Shown in pieces: positions 1-8,501 of a stretch of DNA of 64,000 bases (positions are counted from its first letter, which is position 1; each line of letters opens with the position of its first letter). Source of the stretch: an uncultured Eubacteriales bacterium (lineage in GTDB: Bacteria; Bacillota; Clostridia; Oscillospirales; Acutalibacteraceae); assembly GCA_934457415.1 (NCBI GenBank), contig CAKSHM010000001.1, positions 1 through 64,000 on the forward strand, written 5' to 3'. The notes beneath the pieces are model-generated. The model was not told the origin of the DNA and did no database searches. It saw only the letters and a list, made by a program, of their open reading frames with translations. The translations under genes and the position numbers were made by a program.

Positions 1-438
1 AGACCGCTTTCCTGTGAGCAAAAGGCGGAAATGAAAGCAAACTGCCCCGAAATAGAAGATAAATATCTGTCTCTTTTACAAAGAGCGGTGCCTGCAATAT
101 CTCTGCCCTCATTTACGGCGCTTAACACCGCGTTTTGCAACGATGTTGAACCCGAGCTTGTCTTTGCTCAGTGCTTAATGGGACTCGGTAAAAAGGACGA
201 TATATTGCTCTGTATAAGCACATCGGGCAATTCAAAAAATGTTGCCGCGGCAGCGCTTACAGCAAAAGCGTTGGGGCTTAAAACAATAGGGCTTACAGGA
301 AAAACGGGCGGAAAACTTAAAAGTATATGCGATATATGCGTATGCGTGCCCGAAACCGAAACTTTTAAGGTTCAGGAACTGCATTTGCCCATATATCATT
401 ACCTTTGCGCAAGGGTAGAGGAAGAATTGTTTAATTAG
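1..438 (+). CDS. SIS-domain phosphosugar isomerase, GmhA-like (5' end outside window)
   Basis: The reading frame is open from base 1, so the start codon lies upstream of the window and about 145 C-terminal residues are visible. The segment has the SIS-domain core: the phosphosugar-binding loop CISTSGNSKN, then the next beta-alpha unit (GLKTIGLTGKTGGKL) and a C-terminal helix with the QELHLPIYHYLC pattern seen in sedoheptulose-7-phosphate isomerases. Members of that family convert sedoheptulose 7-phosphate to a heptose phosphate in the cytoplasm; other SIS isomerases share the fold, so the substrate is inferred. The gene ends at TAA and is followed by a long AT-rich hairpin. Confidence is good for the SIS fold and moderate for the GmhA-type activity. 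Confidence 0.75.
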   Translation, partial: RPLSCEQKAEMKANCPEIEDKYLSLLQRAVPAISLPSFTALNTAFCNDVEPELVFAQCLMGLGKKDDILLCISTSGNSKNVAAAALTAKALGLKTIGLTGKTGGKLKSICDICVCVPETETFKVQELHLPIYHYLCARVEEELFN

Positions 439-466
439 TTTGATAAAAAAATATAGTTTTTATTAT

Positions 467-507
467 GTATTCCCGAAAAATAAATTAAATTTATTTTTCG
501 GGAATAC
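467..507. terminator. Perfect AT-rich hairpin after the SIS gene
   Basis: Two 18-base arms (467-484 and 490-507) are perfect complements around a 5-base loop. No clear T run follows on the plus strand, so this may be a weak or bidirectional terminator. The rest of 439-661 shows no gene and no convincing promoter. Confidence 0.55.
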
Positions 508-661
508 TTATTTTTGTTTGAAAGTATATGATATATTATTTCCGGAAGTTTAAAAAATTAAAAAAGCGGAAATAAAATGGAATAAATTATAAGAGAAAAA
601 TATCTTGAAGAATTGAAAAGCTTTGTCTGATTATTTTTTAAAACTAAAGAGAAATTAAATT

Positions 662-1012
662 ATGAAAAACATTTTAAATCCGGTAAATACTCTTAACGCA
701 GCAGGGAAGTATTTACTCATAATGGAAACCGAAAGCGGTAAGCTGACATTAAATGAGCGAAAAGAGTGTTTAAAGCTCAAATACCCGAACTCTCAGCTTA
801 AAACAAATATTATCTATGTTCTAAGCAATCCTAAGATGATAGTCGCACGGACAGAGCTGTTTGTTAATGACAGACTTTTAAGCACCGGTACAGGAACATC
901 AATGTATGAAAGTATTCCTTTAAACGAAGATGTGCTTAAAGCCAGGGAAAGGGCAGAGAACAGGGCTATGATGTTTTCGGGATTCTTTCTTAGGAGTGAA
1001 GAGATAATGTAA
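662..1012 (+). CDS. Hypothetical protein, 116 aa
   Basis: I do not recognise a named family with confidence. The protein is soluble, with no signal peptide or membrane segment. Its second half (ARTELFVNDRLLSTGTGTS, then a run of acidic and Arg residues ending ENRAMMFSGF) loosely recalls the strand-then-helix ending (AETRAIGRALAxxGF) of phage single-strand annealing and related recombination proteins. That is only a visual resemblance, and the protein is shorter than those families. The ribosome site is weak (AAAGAG about 10 bases upstream). It stands alone between two hairpins, so it is probably monocistronic. The strong terminator immediately downstream supports it being a real gene. Confidence 0.5.
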   Translation: MKNILNPVNTLNAAGKYLLIMETESGKLTLNERKECLKLKYPNSQLKTNIIYVLSNPKMIVARTELFVNDRLLSTGTGTSMYESIPLNEDVLKARERAENRAMMFSGFFLRSEEIM

Positions 1013-1020
1013 AATAGGCG

Positions 1021-1062
1021 AAAAAAAGATGGCAGGCACAAAAAGTGCAGGCCATCTTTTTA
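1021..1062. terminator. Rho-independent terminator, probably bidirectional
   Basis: The stem AAAAGATGGC / GCCATCTTTT encloses a second GCAC/GTGC stem around AAAAA. T runs on both strands suit both the 116-aa gene and the convergent AraC gene. Confidence 0.8.
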
Positions 1063-1134
1063 TGATGTTTGTTTGTGGTAAGACATTATGTTTTTAAAGC
1101 AAGATTTAAGTGTTTGTAACGGACAGAATAATTA

Positions 1135-1989
1135 TCAGAAATCCACTATGTTTATTTTTCGGAATTTATCGGGGGAAACAGAATATTTTTTCTTAAATAA
1201 TGAATACATATAGCCTAAATTTGAAAATCCGCTGTAATAACAAAGATTTATTATATCGACATCTGAATAAATAAGCATATTTGCAATATATGTAAGCCTT
1301 AAATCGTTTATATGCTCAGAAAGAGAATGGTTAAAAAATTTTTTTATACTTCGGCTCAAATGCTCTCTTGAAACGCCTGCAAGCTCTGTCATTCTCTCGA
1401 TTCCGCCAGAAAAATTTTCGGGCTTTTTTATTTCATTGCAGGCATAAACAAGCCAATCAGGCATTCTTGAAATATCTGTATAAAAAATAAATTCCGACGA
1501 AAAGTAATAGTTCAGTATATCTATAAGAACTGATAAAAGATGCATTTTGCGCTTAGCTGTCTGGTCTATAGGAATAGAAAAGTATTTGTTGATTTTTTCT
1601 GCGAGGGAAATGCTGTCATTTTCGCCTATAACGATAAATGGTGGCTTTTTTGAGGTGATGATTTTTTCAATAGGTGTGAAGTCGAGAAATTTTGCAAGGT
1701 CATCAAATGTTTTGATATTTACATACAACTGTATTATATCGACGGAGTTCAAATCGGGGTTAAAAAAATCATGGCAGTCTTCAGGTCGCATAAGAATAAT
1801 TGAGTTTTTCGGCAAATATGCAAATTCATCATTTGATTTATGTAAACACCCGATTTTTGGCAGGAATGAGAACTCGTAGCAATCATGATAGTGTAAAATC
1901 ACATTATTGTCTCTTTTTACAAAGCATTTGCAAGATATACTTTCAGGAGGTGGATTTTTGCTGATTTTTTGTGGAAAAGTTCGTTTCAT
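1135..1989 (-). CDS. AraC-family transcriptional regulator
   Basis: This 284-residue protein has a cupin-like N-terminal sensor region (about 20-110, with HYHDCYEFSF typical of sugar-responsive members) and a C-terminal double helix-turn-helix (about 180-280). The first helix-turn-helix contains AGVSREHLSRSIKKFF and the second ends with the signature YSGFSNLGYMYSLFKKKY...SPDKFRK. Such regulators usually activate a nearby carbohydrate operon when they bind a sugar. It is divergent from the alpha-fucosidase operon across a 205-base gap, which makes that operon the likely target. The effector, perhaps fucose or a fucosylated oligosaccharide, is a guess. The product acts in the cytoplasm. Confidence 0.9.
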   Translation of the reverse strand: MKRTFPQKISKNPPPESISCKCFVKRDNNVILHYHDCYEFSFLPKIGCLHKSNDEFAYLPKNSIILMRPEDCHDFFNPDLNSVDIIQLYVNIKTFDDLAKFLDFTPIEKIITSKKPPFIVIGENDSISLAEKINKYFSIPIDQTAKRKMHLLSVLIDILNYYFSSEFIFYTDISRMPDWLVYACNEIKKPENFSGGIERMTELAGVSREHLSRSIKKFFNHSLSEHINDLRLTYIANMLIYSDVDIINLCYYSGFSNLGYMYSLFKKKYSVSPDKFRKINIVDF

Positions 1990-2147
1990 GATTATGCACC
2001 GTCCATAAATAAAGAAAAAATATTTTATATATCATAGTTATTATACCCATTTTAAGTAAAATTTCAAGCTTTTTTTGAAAATTTAGTTTCCAAAGTTTTC
2101 ATTTTTCATTTATCACAATATTAGAAGAAAAAACACGATCAAAGTTT

Positions 2148-2153
2148 TATAAT
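2148..2153 (+). promoter_or_regulatory. Likely -10 element of the fucosidase operon
   Basis: A perfect TATAAT lies 41 bases upstream of the fucosidase start, but there is no recognisable -35 at the correct distance (the sequence there is A-rich). A good -10 without a -35 fits a promoter that needs an activator such as the divergent AraC protein. The remainder of 1990-2194 is AT-rich and shows no gene. Confidence 0.55.
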
Positions 2154-2194
2154 ATTTATGTAGAAATTTGATTTTTCTAAAAAGGGGAAATTTA

Positions 2195-3508
2195 ATGTCA
2201 AGTTATAAGGTTAAGAAGACTTTCGGTGATACATCATGGTTTATCCATGACAGGTTCGGAATGTTTATTCATTGGGGACTTTATTCTCTGCCTGCAAGGC
2301 ATGAATGGATTAAATATTTTGAGCATATTTCCGATAAAGACTATAATAAATATTTTGAATATTTCGACCCTGACATGTTTGATCCTGTTCAGTGGGCAAA
2401 AAAGGCAAAAGCGGCAGGAATGAAATATGCGGTGCTTACAACAAAGCATCATGATGGTTTCTGCCTGTTTGATACGAAATATACTGATTTCAAAGCAACA
2501 AATACAAAAGCGGGTAGGGACCTCGTTAAAGAATATGTTGAGGCTTTCAGAGCCGAGGGATTAAAAATCGGATTTTATTATTCCTTGATTGATTGGCATC
2601 ATCCCGATTTTACTATTGATTACCGACATCCTCTCTGCGATGACCCAATGGCAGAGGAAATGAACAAAAGCAAAGATATGAAAAAATATGCACAGTATAT
2701 GAGAAATCAGCTCACCGAGCTTATGACAAACTATGGTAAAATTAACATTTTGTGGCTCGATTTTTCTTACGGCGACGAACCCGATAATCCGCATTGGAAG
2801 CCATGGATGAAAGGCAAGGGTGCAAATGACTGGGAATCGGAAAAGCTGATTGCGACGGTCAGAAAATATCAGCCCGATATTATAATTGACAACCGTTCGG
2901 ATATAGATCAAGATATCTGGACGCCCGAACAGTTTCAGCCTACCGAATGGCCGACACATAAAGTTACCGGCGAACTGGTCCCATGGGAAGCATGTCAGAC
3001 TTTTTCCGGTTCTTGGGGATATTTCAGGGACGAAACAAACTGGAAGTCTGAAAAAATGGTTATAGCAATGCTTATAAAAACGGTAGCGCTCGGAGGAAAT
3101 CTGATAATGAATGTCGGACCGACTTCAAGAGGCTATATAGATAAAAGAGCGGAAAAGATGCTTGGCGCTTATGCCGAGTGGATGAAATATAATTCCCGTT
3201 CAATTTACGGCTGTACAAAAGCAGAGCCTGAATTTACAGCTCCCGAAGGATGTGCGCTTACTCAGTCGGATGACGGTTCAAGGCTTTATATACATATTTT
3301 AAATTATCCTTTTCAGAATTTGCAAATGGATTGCATTGCAGGAAAAATTGATTATGCGCAGTTTTTACATGACGGGAGTGAGGTGAACTTTAAAGAAAAA
3401 GCGGACTGCAACTGGGATGTTATCACAAATACCTTCTGGCTGCCGACCGTTAAGCCGGATGTTCTGATTCCGGTAATCGAAGTGTTTTTAAAAAAGGAGA
3501 ATTCATAA
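2195..3508 (+). CDS. Alpha-L-fucosidase, GH29
   Basis: The 437-residue enzyme releases terminal L-fucose from glycans by a retaining mechanism. The N-terminal barrel is clear: RFGMFIHWGLYSLPARHEW, YAVLTTKHHDGFCLFDT, a GRDLVKEYVEAFRAEGLKIG helix, and the nucleophile strand NILWLDFSYGD with the predicted catalytic Asp189. A short C-terminal beta domain follows from about residue 350; there is no extra binding module. There is no signal peptide, so the enzyme should act on imported oligosaccharides. The ATG at 2195 is preferred over the upstream TTG at 2168 because AAAGGGGAAA sits just before it. The TAA stop overlaps the ATG of the next gene by one base. Confidence 0.93.
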   Translation: MSSYKVKKTFGDTSWFIHDRFGMFIHWGLYSLPARHEWIKYFEHISDKDYNKYFEYFDPDMFDPVQWAKKAKAAGMKYAVLTTKHHDGFCLFDTKYTDFKATNTKAGRDLVKEYVEAFRAEGLKIGFYYSLIDWHHPDFTIDYRHPLCDDPMAEEMNKSKDMKKYAQYMRNQLTELMTNYGKINILWLDFSYGDEPDNPHWKPWMKGKGANDWESEKLIATVRKYQPDIIIDNRSDIDQDIWTPEQFQPTEWPTHKVTGELVPWEACQTFSGSWGYFRDETNWKSEKMVIAMLIKTVALGGNLIMNVGPTSRGYIDKRAEKMLGAYAEWMKYNSRSIYGCTKAEPEFTAPEGCALTQSDDGSRLYIHILNYPFQNLQMDCIAGKIDYAQFLHDGSEVNFKEKADCNWDVITNTFWLPTVKPDVLIPVIEVFLKKENS

Positions 3509-5052
3509 TGAAAACCAATATAAAAAAACCGATAGCGTTACTATTTTGTATGATTTTATTTTCCGTCTCTCTCTTCACGGATAGTCTTTCGGTATCTGCC
3601 GCAGGCTTCAGTGGAAAGGGCTCGGGAACTAAGAACAGTCCTTATCTTGTAACAAACGCTCAGCAGCTCGATGAAATACGAAATAATTTAAAGGCTTATT
3701 ATAAGCTTTCAAATACAATTGATATGTCTTCCGTTGCAAATTTCAAACCGATAGGTAATATCGCAAAGCCGTTTACGGGTACATTAACCTGTGATACTAA
3801 TAGCGACGGAACACCGAAATATATCATTAAGAATTTAAAAATCACCGTTTCGCCCATAGGCGCTACCCGTGCGGAAAAATACAGCGGATATAAAAAAGAC
3901 GGAACCTCAGGCTGGGAATGTGGACTTTTCGGTAAAGCCAAGGGTGCAAACTTTAAAAATATATTCCTCGGAAATATCAATTATAAAAATACCGTCGAGG
4001 GAACATCTTCTATGAACGGCGACTATTCTATTAACCCCGGACAGGACGAAATGGGTGTTGCCGCTTTGGTTGTACTCGGAGAGGGAATAAACGTAACAAA
4101 TTGCGGAGCAAGCGGAAATATCGAGGGCGCTTGCAATCATACCGGCGGTCTTATCGGCTATGCAGGCTCTTTTTCAAAAATCAAGAACAGTTATTCTTAT
4201 GTAAATGTTAAATCGACAGGTCTCTGGCAGTCGGGCGGATTTATAGCAACGATAAATAAATCCACTGTTGACTCCTGCTTCTATGAGGGAACCTTCCACG
4301 GCGGCGGAAATACAGCCGGCGCATTTTTCGGAGCAGGCAAGGATGCAACCGTTTCAAACTGTTGGGCAGGCGGAATCGTTACCAATGAGACTTCAGGCTG
4401 TTTTGGTGGAACCAAAAACCTTAACTATTCCGATTATATTGAACCCTATAAATATACAAAAAACTGTTATACAATTGCAAAGATTGCAGGCAGAACAAAT
4501 TCTCAGACCAATAAAACCACTACTGCAAACAACTGGATAACCAATGAACCCGGTGGTCTTGAAATAGGCTTTGCGGCAGGCTCTATGGATGAAATAAATA
4601 ATGCCTTTAAGAGTCTTTCCGCTTGGACTGTAACAGCAGGCACTTATCCTCAGCTTAAAAATGTTTTCCCTGTAAAGGACGCGAATAAATATGCTCCTTT
4701 AAGCGCTGAGCAGGTTCAGCAGAATAACACTTCCGATACAGCCTCAACAGGCGGTAAATCGGATACTGACAATAAAGCCGCAGACAATAAGACTGACAAC
4801 TCAAAAGATGAGGACGGCAAAAACTCGGCGACGATAAAAACTCAGGTAAAAACAGAAACCCCGTCAATTGCTAAAACCGAAATAATTCTTATTGTTGTTT
4901 TATCTGTTTTCTTCGTACTTGTAATGGGTCTTACGGTATATATTCTTATTTCAAATATTTTATTTATCAGAAAATGCAAGGCAGGCTCCGTTAATACTTC
5001 ATTGACGGACTTCGAAACTGATAACGGAGAGGGAAAAAATGAAAAGTCCTAA
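3508..5052 (+). CDS. Surface protein with GLUG-like repeats and C-terminal membrane anchor
   Basis: A Sec signal peptide (about 1-32, ending VSAA) leads into a Gly-rich region. It opens with the GSGTKNSPYLVTNAQQLDEI pattern, common at the start of GLUG/beta-helix surface proteins. Repeated GLIGYAG..., GGFIATI..., GAFFGAG... units (about 200-330) look like GLUG-type turns. A charged, low-complexity Asp/Lys/Thr/Asn linker (about 400-450) precedes one transmembrane segment (about 457-485) and a short cytoplasmic tail. It is therefore probably displayed on the cell surface and tethered to the membrane. Its place between the fucosidase and the transporter suggests a glycan-binding or adhesion role, but no catalytic motif is visible. 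It overlaps the next gene by 14 bases. Confidence 0.75.
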   Translation: MKTNIKKPIALLFCMILFSVSLFTDSLSVSAAGFSGKGSGTKNSPYLVTNAQQLDEIRNNLKAYYKLSNTIDMSSVANFKPIGNIAKPFTGTLTCDTNSDGTPKYIIKNLKITVSPIGATRAEKYSGYKKDGTSGWECGLFGKAKGANFKNIFLGNINYKNTVEGTSSMNGDYSINPGQDEMGVAALVVLGEGINVTNCGASGNIEGACNHTGGLIGYAGSFSKIKNSYSYVNVKSTGLWQSGGFIATINKSTVDSCFYEGTFHGGGNTAGAFFGAGKDATVSNCWAGGIVTNETSGCFGGTKNLNYSDYIEPYKYTKNCYTIAKIAGRTNSQTNKTTTANNWITNEPGGLEIGFAAGSMDEINNAFKSLSAWTVTAGTYPQLKNVFPVKDANKYAPLSAEQVQQNNTSDTASTGGKSDTDNKAADNKTDNSKDEDGKNSATIKTQVKTETPSIAKTEIILIVVLSVFFVLVMGLTVYILISNILFIRKCKAGSVNTSLTDFETDNGEGKNEKS

Positions 5053-5971
5053 AGGTAATAAACTTTTAAACGGTAAGGTTAAGCTTAATATTACATATTT
5101 TTTGCTGACCTTACCCGGAATGATATGCCTTATAATGTTAGGCTTTGTTCCTTGCTTCGGCTTGCTGCTTGCCTTTAAAAACTTCAATTATCTTGACGGC
5201 ATTTTGGGAAGCCCTTGGGTAGGATTTAAGAATTTTCAGGCGTTTTTCAAAACGAACGATTTTTACAGGGTTGTCGGAAACACGGTTATGTACAACCTTG
5301 TATGGACCTTTCTTGTAAACATTTTCCTTGCGGCATTAGTAGCAATCGCTTTATATGATGTTAGGAAAAAGGCTCTTAATAAGGCTTATCAGACAACGCT
5401 CTTAATCCCTGGCTTTGTTTCTGCGGTAGCAATGTCTTATGCGGTTTATATTTTCCTTTCTCATGAAAACGGACTTATAAACCGTGCGCTAACCGCAATG
5501 GGAAAGACTCCTATTCAGTGGTATAACGAGCCTGAATACTGGCCGTTTATAATAACCGTTGTTGTAGCTGTAACCCAAATAGGAATGGCATCGCTGTATT
5601 TCTATTCGGCATTGCTTTCCATAGATACTCAGCTTTTTGAGGCGGCGGAAATCGACGGTGCGAAGAAGCTTAAACAGCTTTGGTATATTTCAATTCCCGA
5701 GCTTATGCCGATGATGTGTATGGTGCTTATAGGCAGAATGGGACAGATTCTCGCCTCAGGTCTTGATCCTTTCTATTCTCTTACTCTTCAGAGCACGGCA
5801 CTGTATCCGACTACCGATGTTCTTGCTACATATCTTTACAGAGGAATGACCCAATCAAGCATCGGAGTTACAACAGCGATAAGCTTATTCACAAATTTAG
5901 TCGGAATTATAATGATAACTCTTTCCAACACGATAGTTAAAAAGATAAATTCCGAAATGGCGATGTACTGA
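5039..5971 (+). CDS. Sugar ABC transporter permease, LplB/MalF-like
   Basis: The 310-residue membrane protein has about six transmembrane helices. It carries the cytoplasmic EAA coupling loop EAAEIDGAKKLKQLWYISIP, which docks onto the ATPase subunit. The short N-terminal region and the start PGMICLIMLGFVPCFGLLLAFKNF are typical of the LplB branch of oligosaccharide importers. It works with the permease and binding protein that follow. The start is set by GGAGAGGG just upstream, inside the end of the preceding gene. No ATPase gene is present in the cluster; family members often share an MsmX/MsmK-type ATPase encoded elsewhere. Confidence 0.92.
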   Translation: MKSPKGNKLLNGKVKLNITYFLLTLPGMICLIMLGFVPCFGLLLAFKNFNYLDGILGSPWVGFKNFQAFFKTNDFYRVVGNTVMYNLVWTFLVNIFLAALVAIALYDVRKKALNKAYQTTLLIPGFVSAVAMSYAVYIFLSHENGLINRALTAMGKTPIQWYNEPEYWPFIITVVVAVTQIGMASLYFYSALLSIDTQLFEAAEIDGAKKLKQLWYISIPELMPMMCMVLIGRMGQILASGLDPFYSLTLQSTALYPTTDVLATYLYRGMTQSSIGVTTAISLFTNLVGIIMITLSNTIVKKINSEMAMY

Positions 5972-5984
5972 GGAAGTGATGAAT

Positions 5985-6860
5985 ATGAAAACAAAATACA
6001 AGGGCTGGAATATATTTATAAATGTCTTTTTGGCAAGCTTGTCCGTAATCTGTATAGGATTGCTTCTGATGATAGTCTCCATTTCCTTTTCAAGGGAAGC
6101 GGATGTTGTGAATTCCGGATTTTCGGTATTTCCTAAGCATTTTGATTTATCGGCATATAAGCTTATCTTTTCAAATACATCAATTATTTTAAGAAGAACC
6201 GCATGGACGCTTTTTGTAGCGCTCGTCGCACCTATACCGACGATTGTTGTAGGAGTTATGTTTGCATATCCTCTTACTAAAAGCGATTTCGTTTTAAAAA
6301 AGCTTTATACAAGAATTCTTCTCATTTCTAACTTTTGCGGAGCGGGAATGGTTGCAACCTATGTTATCTATACAAAGGTCTATAAATTAGGTAACAATCC
6401 GCTTGTCTATTTCCTCCCCGGAATAAATATGTGGGGAATAATGGTTTATAAAACGATTTTCAACGGTGTTCCGAAATCTTTGATAGAGGCCGCAAAAATT
6501 GACGGAGCAACCGAGCCGCAGATTTTATATAAAATCGTTATTCCGATGTCTAAGGCGATTATCGGAATGAATTATTTCTCTGCCGCTTTAGGACATTGGA
6601 ACAATTATACAACTTCTCTTATTTATATGAATTCCAATAAGGATTTCCAGACTCTCGCGCATTACATTCAAAGAATATTGGCGGACGCAAGCCTTGTCAA
6701 GCAGACCTTGCAGCAGGCAGGAATGAGTACGGCAAATATTCCGGAAACAACACTTAAATACGCCTTGTGCGTAATTTCGATTATACCGATATTTATTTTG
6801 TTCCCCTTCGTTCAGAAGTATTTCTCAAAAGGAATAGCGGTAGGATCGGTTAAAGGTTAA
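5985..6860 (+). CDS. Sugar ABC transporter permease, YtcP/LplC-like
   Basis: This second permease of the importer (291 residues) has about six membrane helices and the EAA loop EAAKIDGATEPQILYKIVIP. It ends with the FVQKYFSKGIAVGSVKG tail that is characteristic of the YtcP/LplC branch. In-frame GTG 5976 and ATG 5979 are possible, but the AGGAAG at 5971 is best spaced for the ATG at 5985. It lies 13 bases after the first permease and should form a heterodimer with it. Confidence 0.92.
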   Translation: MKTKYKGWNIFINVFLASLSVICIGLLLMIVSISFSREADVVNSGFSVFPKHFDLSAYKLIFSNTSIILRRTAWTLFVALVAPIPTIVVGVMFAYPLTKSDFVLKKLYTRILLISNFCGAGMVATYVIYTKVYKLGNNPLVYFLPGINMWGIMVYKTIFNGVPKSLIEAAKIDGATEPQILYKIVIPMSKAIIGMNYFSAALGHWNNYTTSLIYMNSNKDFQTLAHYIQRILADASLVKQTLQQAGMSTANIPETTLKYALCVISIIPIFILFPFVQKYFSKGIAVGSVKG

Positions 6861-6894
6861 TTTATTTAGGCTTACCTAAGAAAGGGTGCATATT

Positions 6895-8484
6895 ATGAAA
6901 AAATTATTGGCAGTTGTTTTATCCTTGATTACCGCGTTTTCGGTAATGTCGCTCGCAGGCTGCGGCGGAAAGGATAACAAAAAGGTTGAGCTTATCTGGG
7001 CTACACCTTGGTACGAGTCCGAGGAAAGCGACCTTGTTCAAAAGGTGTTTAATGAAGAGCTTCAAAAGCTTCTTCCGAACACAACCGTTAAGTTCAAGCT
7101 TATGAGCTCTGATAACTGGTCTCTTATGATGAGCGGTCAGGAGCCTATAGACATAGCTTGGGCAGGATATTTAATAGATGTTTTGTCAGAGGTTAAAAAG
7201 GGCTCTTATACTCCGCTTGACGACCTTATAAAGGAAAACGCTCCGAATATCGCTCAGGAAATGAAGGACGATGCGGACGATTATGAAAAAGGAAATTATG
7301 ACGGCAAGCAGTATCTTATCCCCAATCAGCAGGCAAGAGTTAAGCATTCCGGTTCTCTTGTAGTTCCGGCATCGCTTTATAAGTATCTCGATGTTGACGC
7401 GCTTTTAACCGCCTTAAAGGCTTCTCCTTACCTTACAGAGGATATTTTAAAGGTATTAGACAGCTATTTTGAAAAGGTTTTTGCTTCTTCGGATTATGAT
7501 AATGATGTTGTAGGCAAGTATATAAGCATTGAAAACATTTACGGAATACTTGCAAAAAGAGGTTATGACCAGATAACCGCAAGCGTTGTTTACAAGGCTT
7601 TTGACGAAAACCCGAAGTTTGTAAGCTTCTACGAGACTGATGAATATAAGCTTTTCTGTAAATATGCTTCTAAATGGTATGAAAAAGGATATATTTCTAC
7701 CGAGGTTTTAACAAGCGCGGGAAGCGGCTCCAGATCGGCTATTATGGAAGGCAACTTTACTAACGACTGGTACCTTACCACCGTTGAGGGCAAAGGTGAG
7801 GCAAAAGGTGTTATCTATAATTTCGACGAGGGCGGAAATATAAAGGAATACAGAATTCTTACAAGAGACACCGAGCAGATGTATAAGGGAATCAAGCAGT
7901 TTGCTTCCGATTCAACCTATCTCACAATTCCTTACACCGCTAAAAACCCCGAAAGAGCTATTAAGCTTCTCGACCTTTTAAGGTCCGATAAAGGAAGAGA
8001 CCTTTTCACGCTTCTTTGCTATGGCTTTAAAAAGGACAGCGACCTTGCAAAAAAATATAATACCTATCATTATACCGTTAACGAAAACGGAACCGCTCAG
8101 GGCGTTGACTATATAATTCAGCCGAGCTCTACATCTAAGTACGGTATTCCGAGCTGGACCTGCGGAAACTGCTTAAAGACCTATCTTAACGCAGACCTTG
8201 ACCCAGGAGTTGTAGACTATCTTAAGGATTACAACAAAAATGTCAGCCCGAAATTTCATAAAACAAAATATTATAACTTTATGCCCGATACAACCGATAT
8301 AGATATTGATATCACAAATGTTACCGCGGCTTATAACGAATATGACGCAAGAATTCACTGCGGCACCGAGGGCTCTAAGTGGGAAGCAACCTACAAAACA
8401 ATGATAAATAAAATCAATGCGGCTAATTTGCAGAATATTAAGGATACGATAGAAAAGCAGGCAAAAGAATACGCAGATAAATAA
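6895..8484 (+). CDS. Oligosaccharide-binding lipoprotein of the ABC importer
   Basis: A lipoprotein signal peptide ends in the lipobox LAGC with Cys23 as the lipidation site, so this 529-residue solute-binding protein is anchored outside the membrane. The large, two-lobed type with a C-terminal region rich in aromatic residues matches the LplA/YtcQ-like binding proteins that accompany LplB-type permeases. A glycan containing fucose or mannose is the likely ligand from the neighbouring enzymes, which is inference. The ATG at 6895, after AAAGGGTG, is preferred to the upstream GTG at 6886 because the signal peptide then begins MKKLLAVVLS. Confidence 0.88.
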   Translation: MKKLLAVVLSLITAFSVMSLAGCGGKDNKKVELIWATPWYESEESDLVQKVFNEELQKLLPNTTVKFKLMSSDNWSLMMSGQEPIDIAWAGYLIDVLSEVKKGSYTPLDDLIKENAPNIAQEMKDDADDYEKGNYDGKQYLIPNQQARVKHSGSLVVPASLYKYLDVDALLTALKASPYLTEDILKVLDSYFEKVFASSDYDNDVVGKYISIENIYGILAKRGYDQITASVVYKAFDENPKFVSFYETDEYKLFCKYASKWYEKGYISTEVLTSAGSGSRSAIMEGNFTNDWYLTTVEGKGEAKGVIYNFDEGGNIKEYRILTRDTEQMYKGIKQFASDSTYLTIPYTAKNPERAIKLLDLLRSDKGRDLFTLLCYGFKKDSDLAKKYNTYHYTVNENGTAQGVDYIIQPSSTSKYGIPSWTCGNCLKTYLNADLDPGVVDYLKDYNKNVSPKFHKTKYYNFMPDTTDIDIDITNVTAAYNEYDARIHCGTEGSKWEATYKTMINKINAANLQNIKDTIEKQAKEYADK

Positions 8485-8501
8485 TAAAGGGAGTATGAAA
8501 T

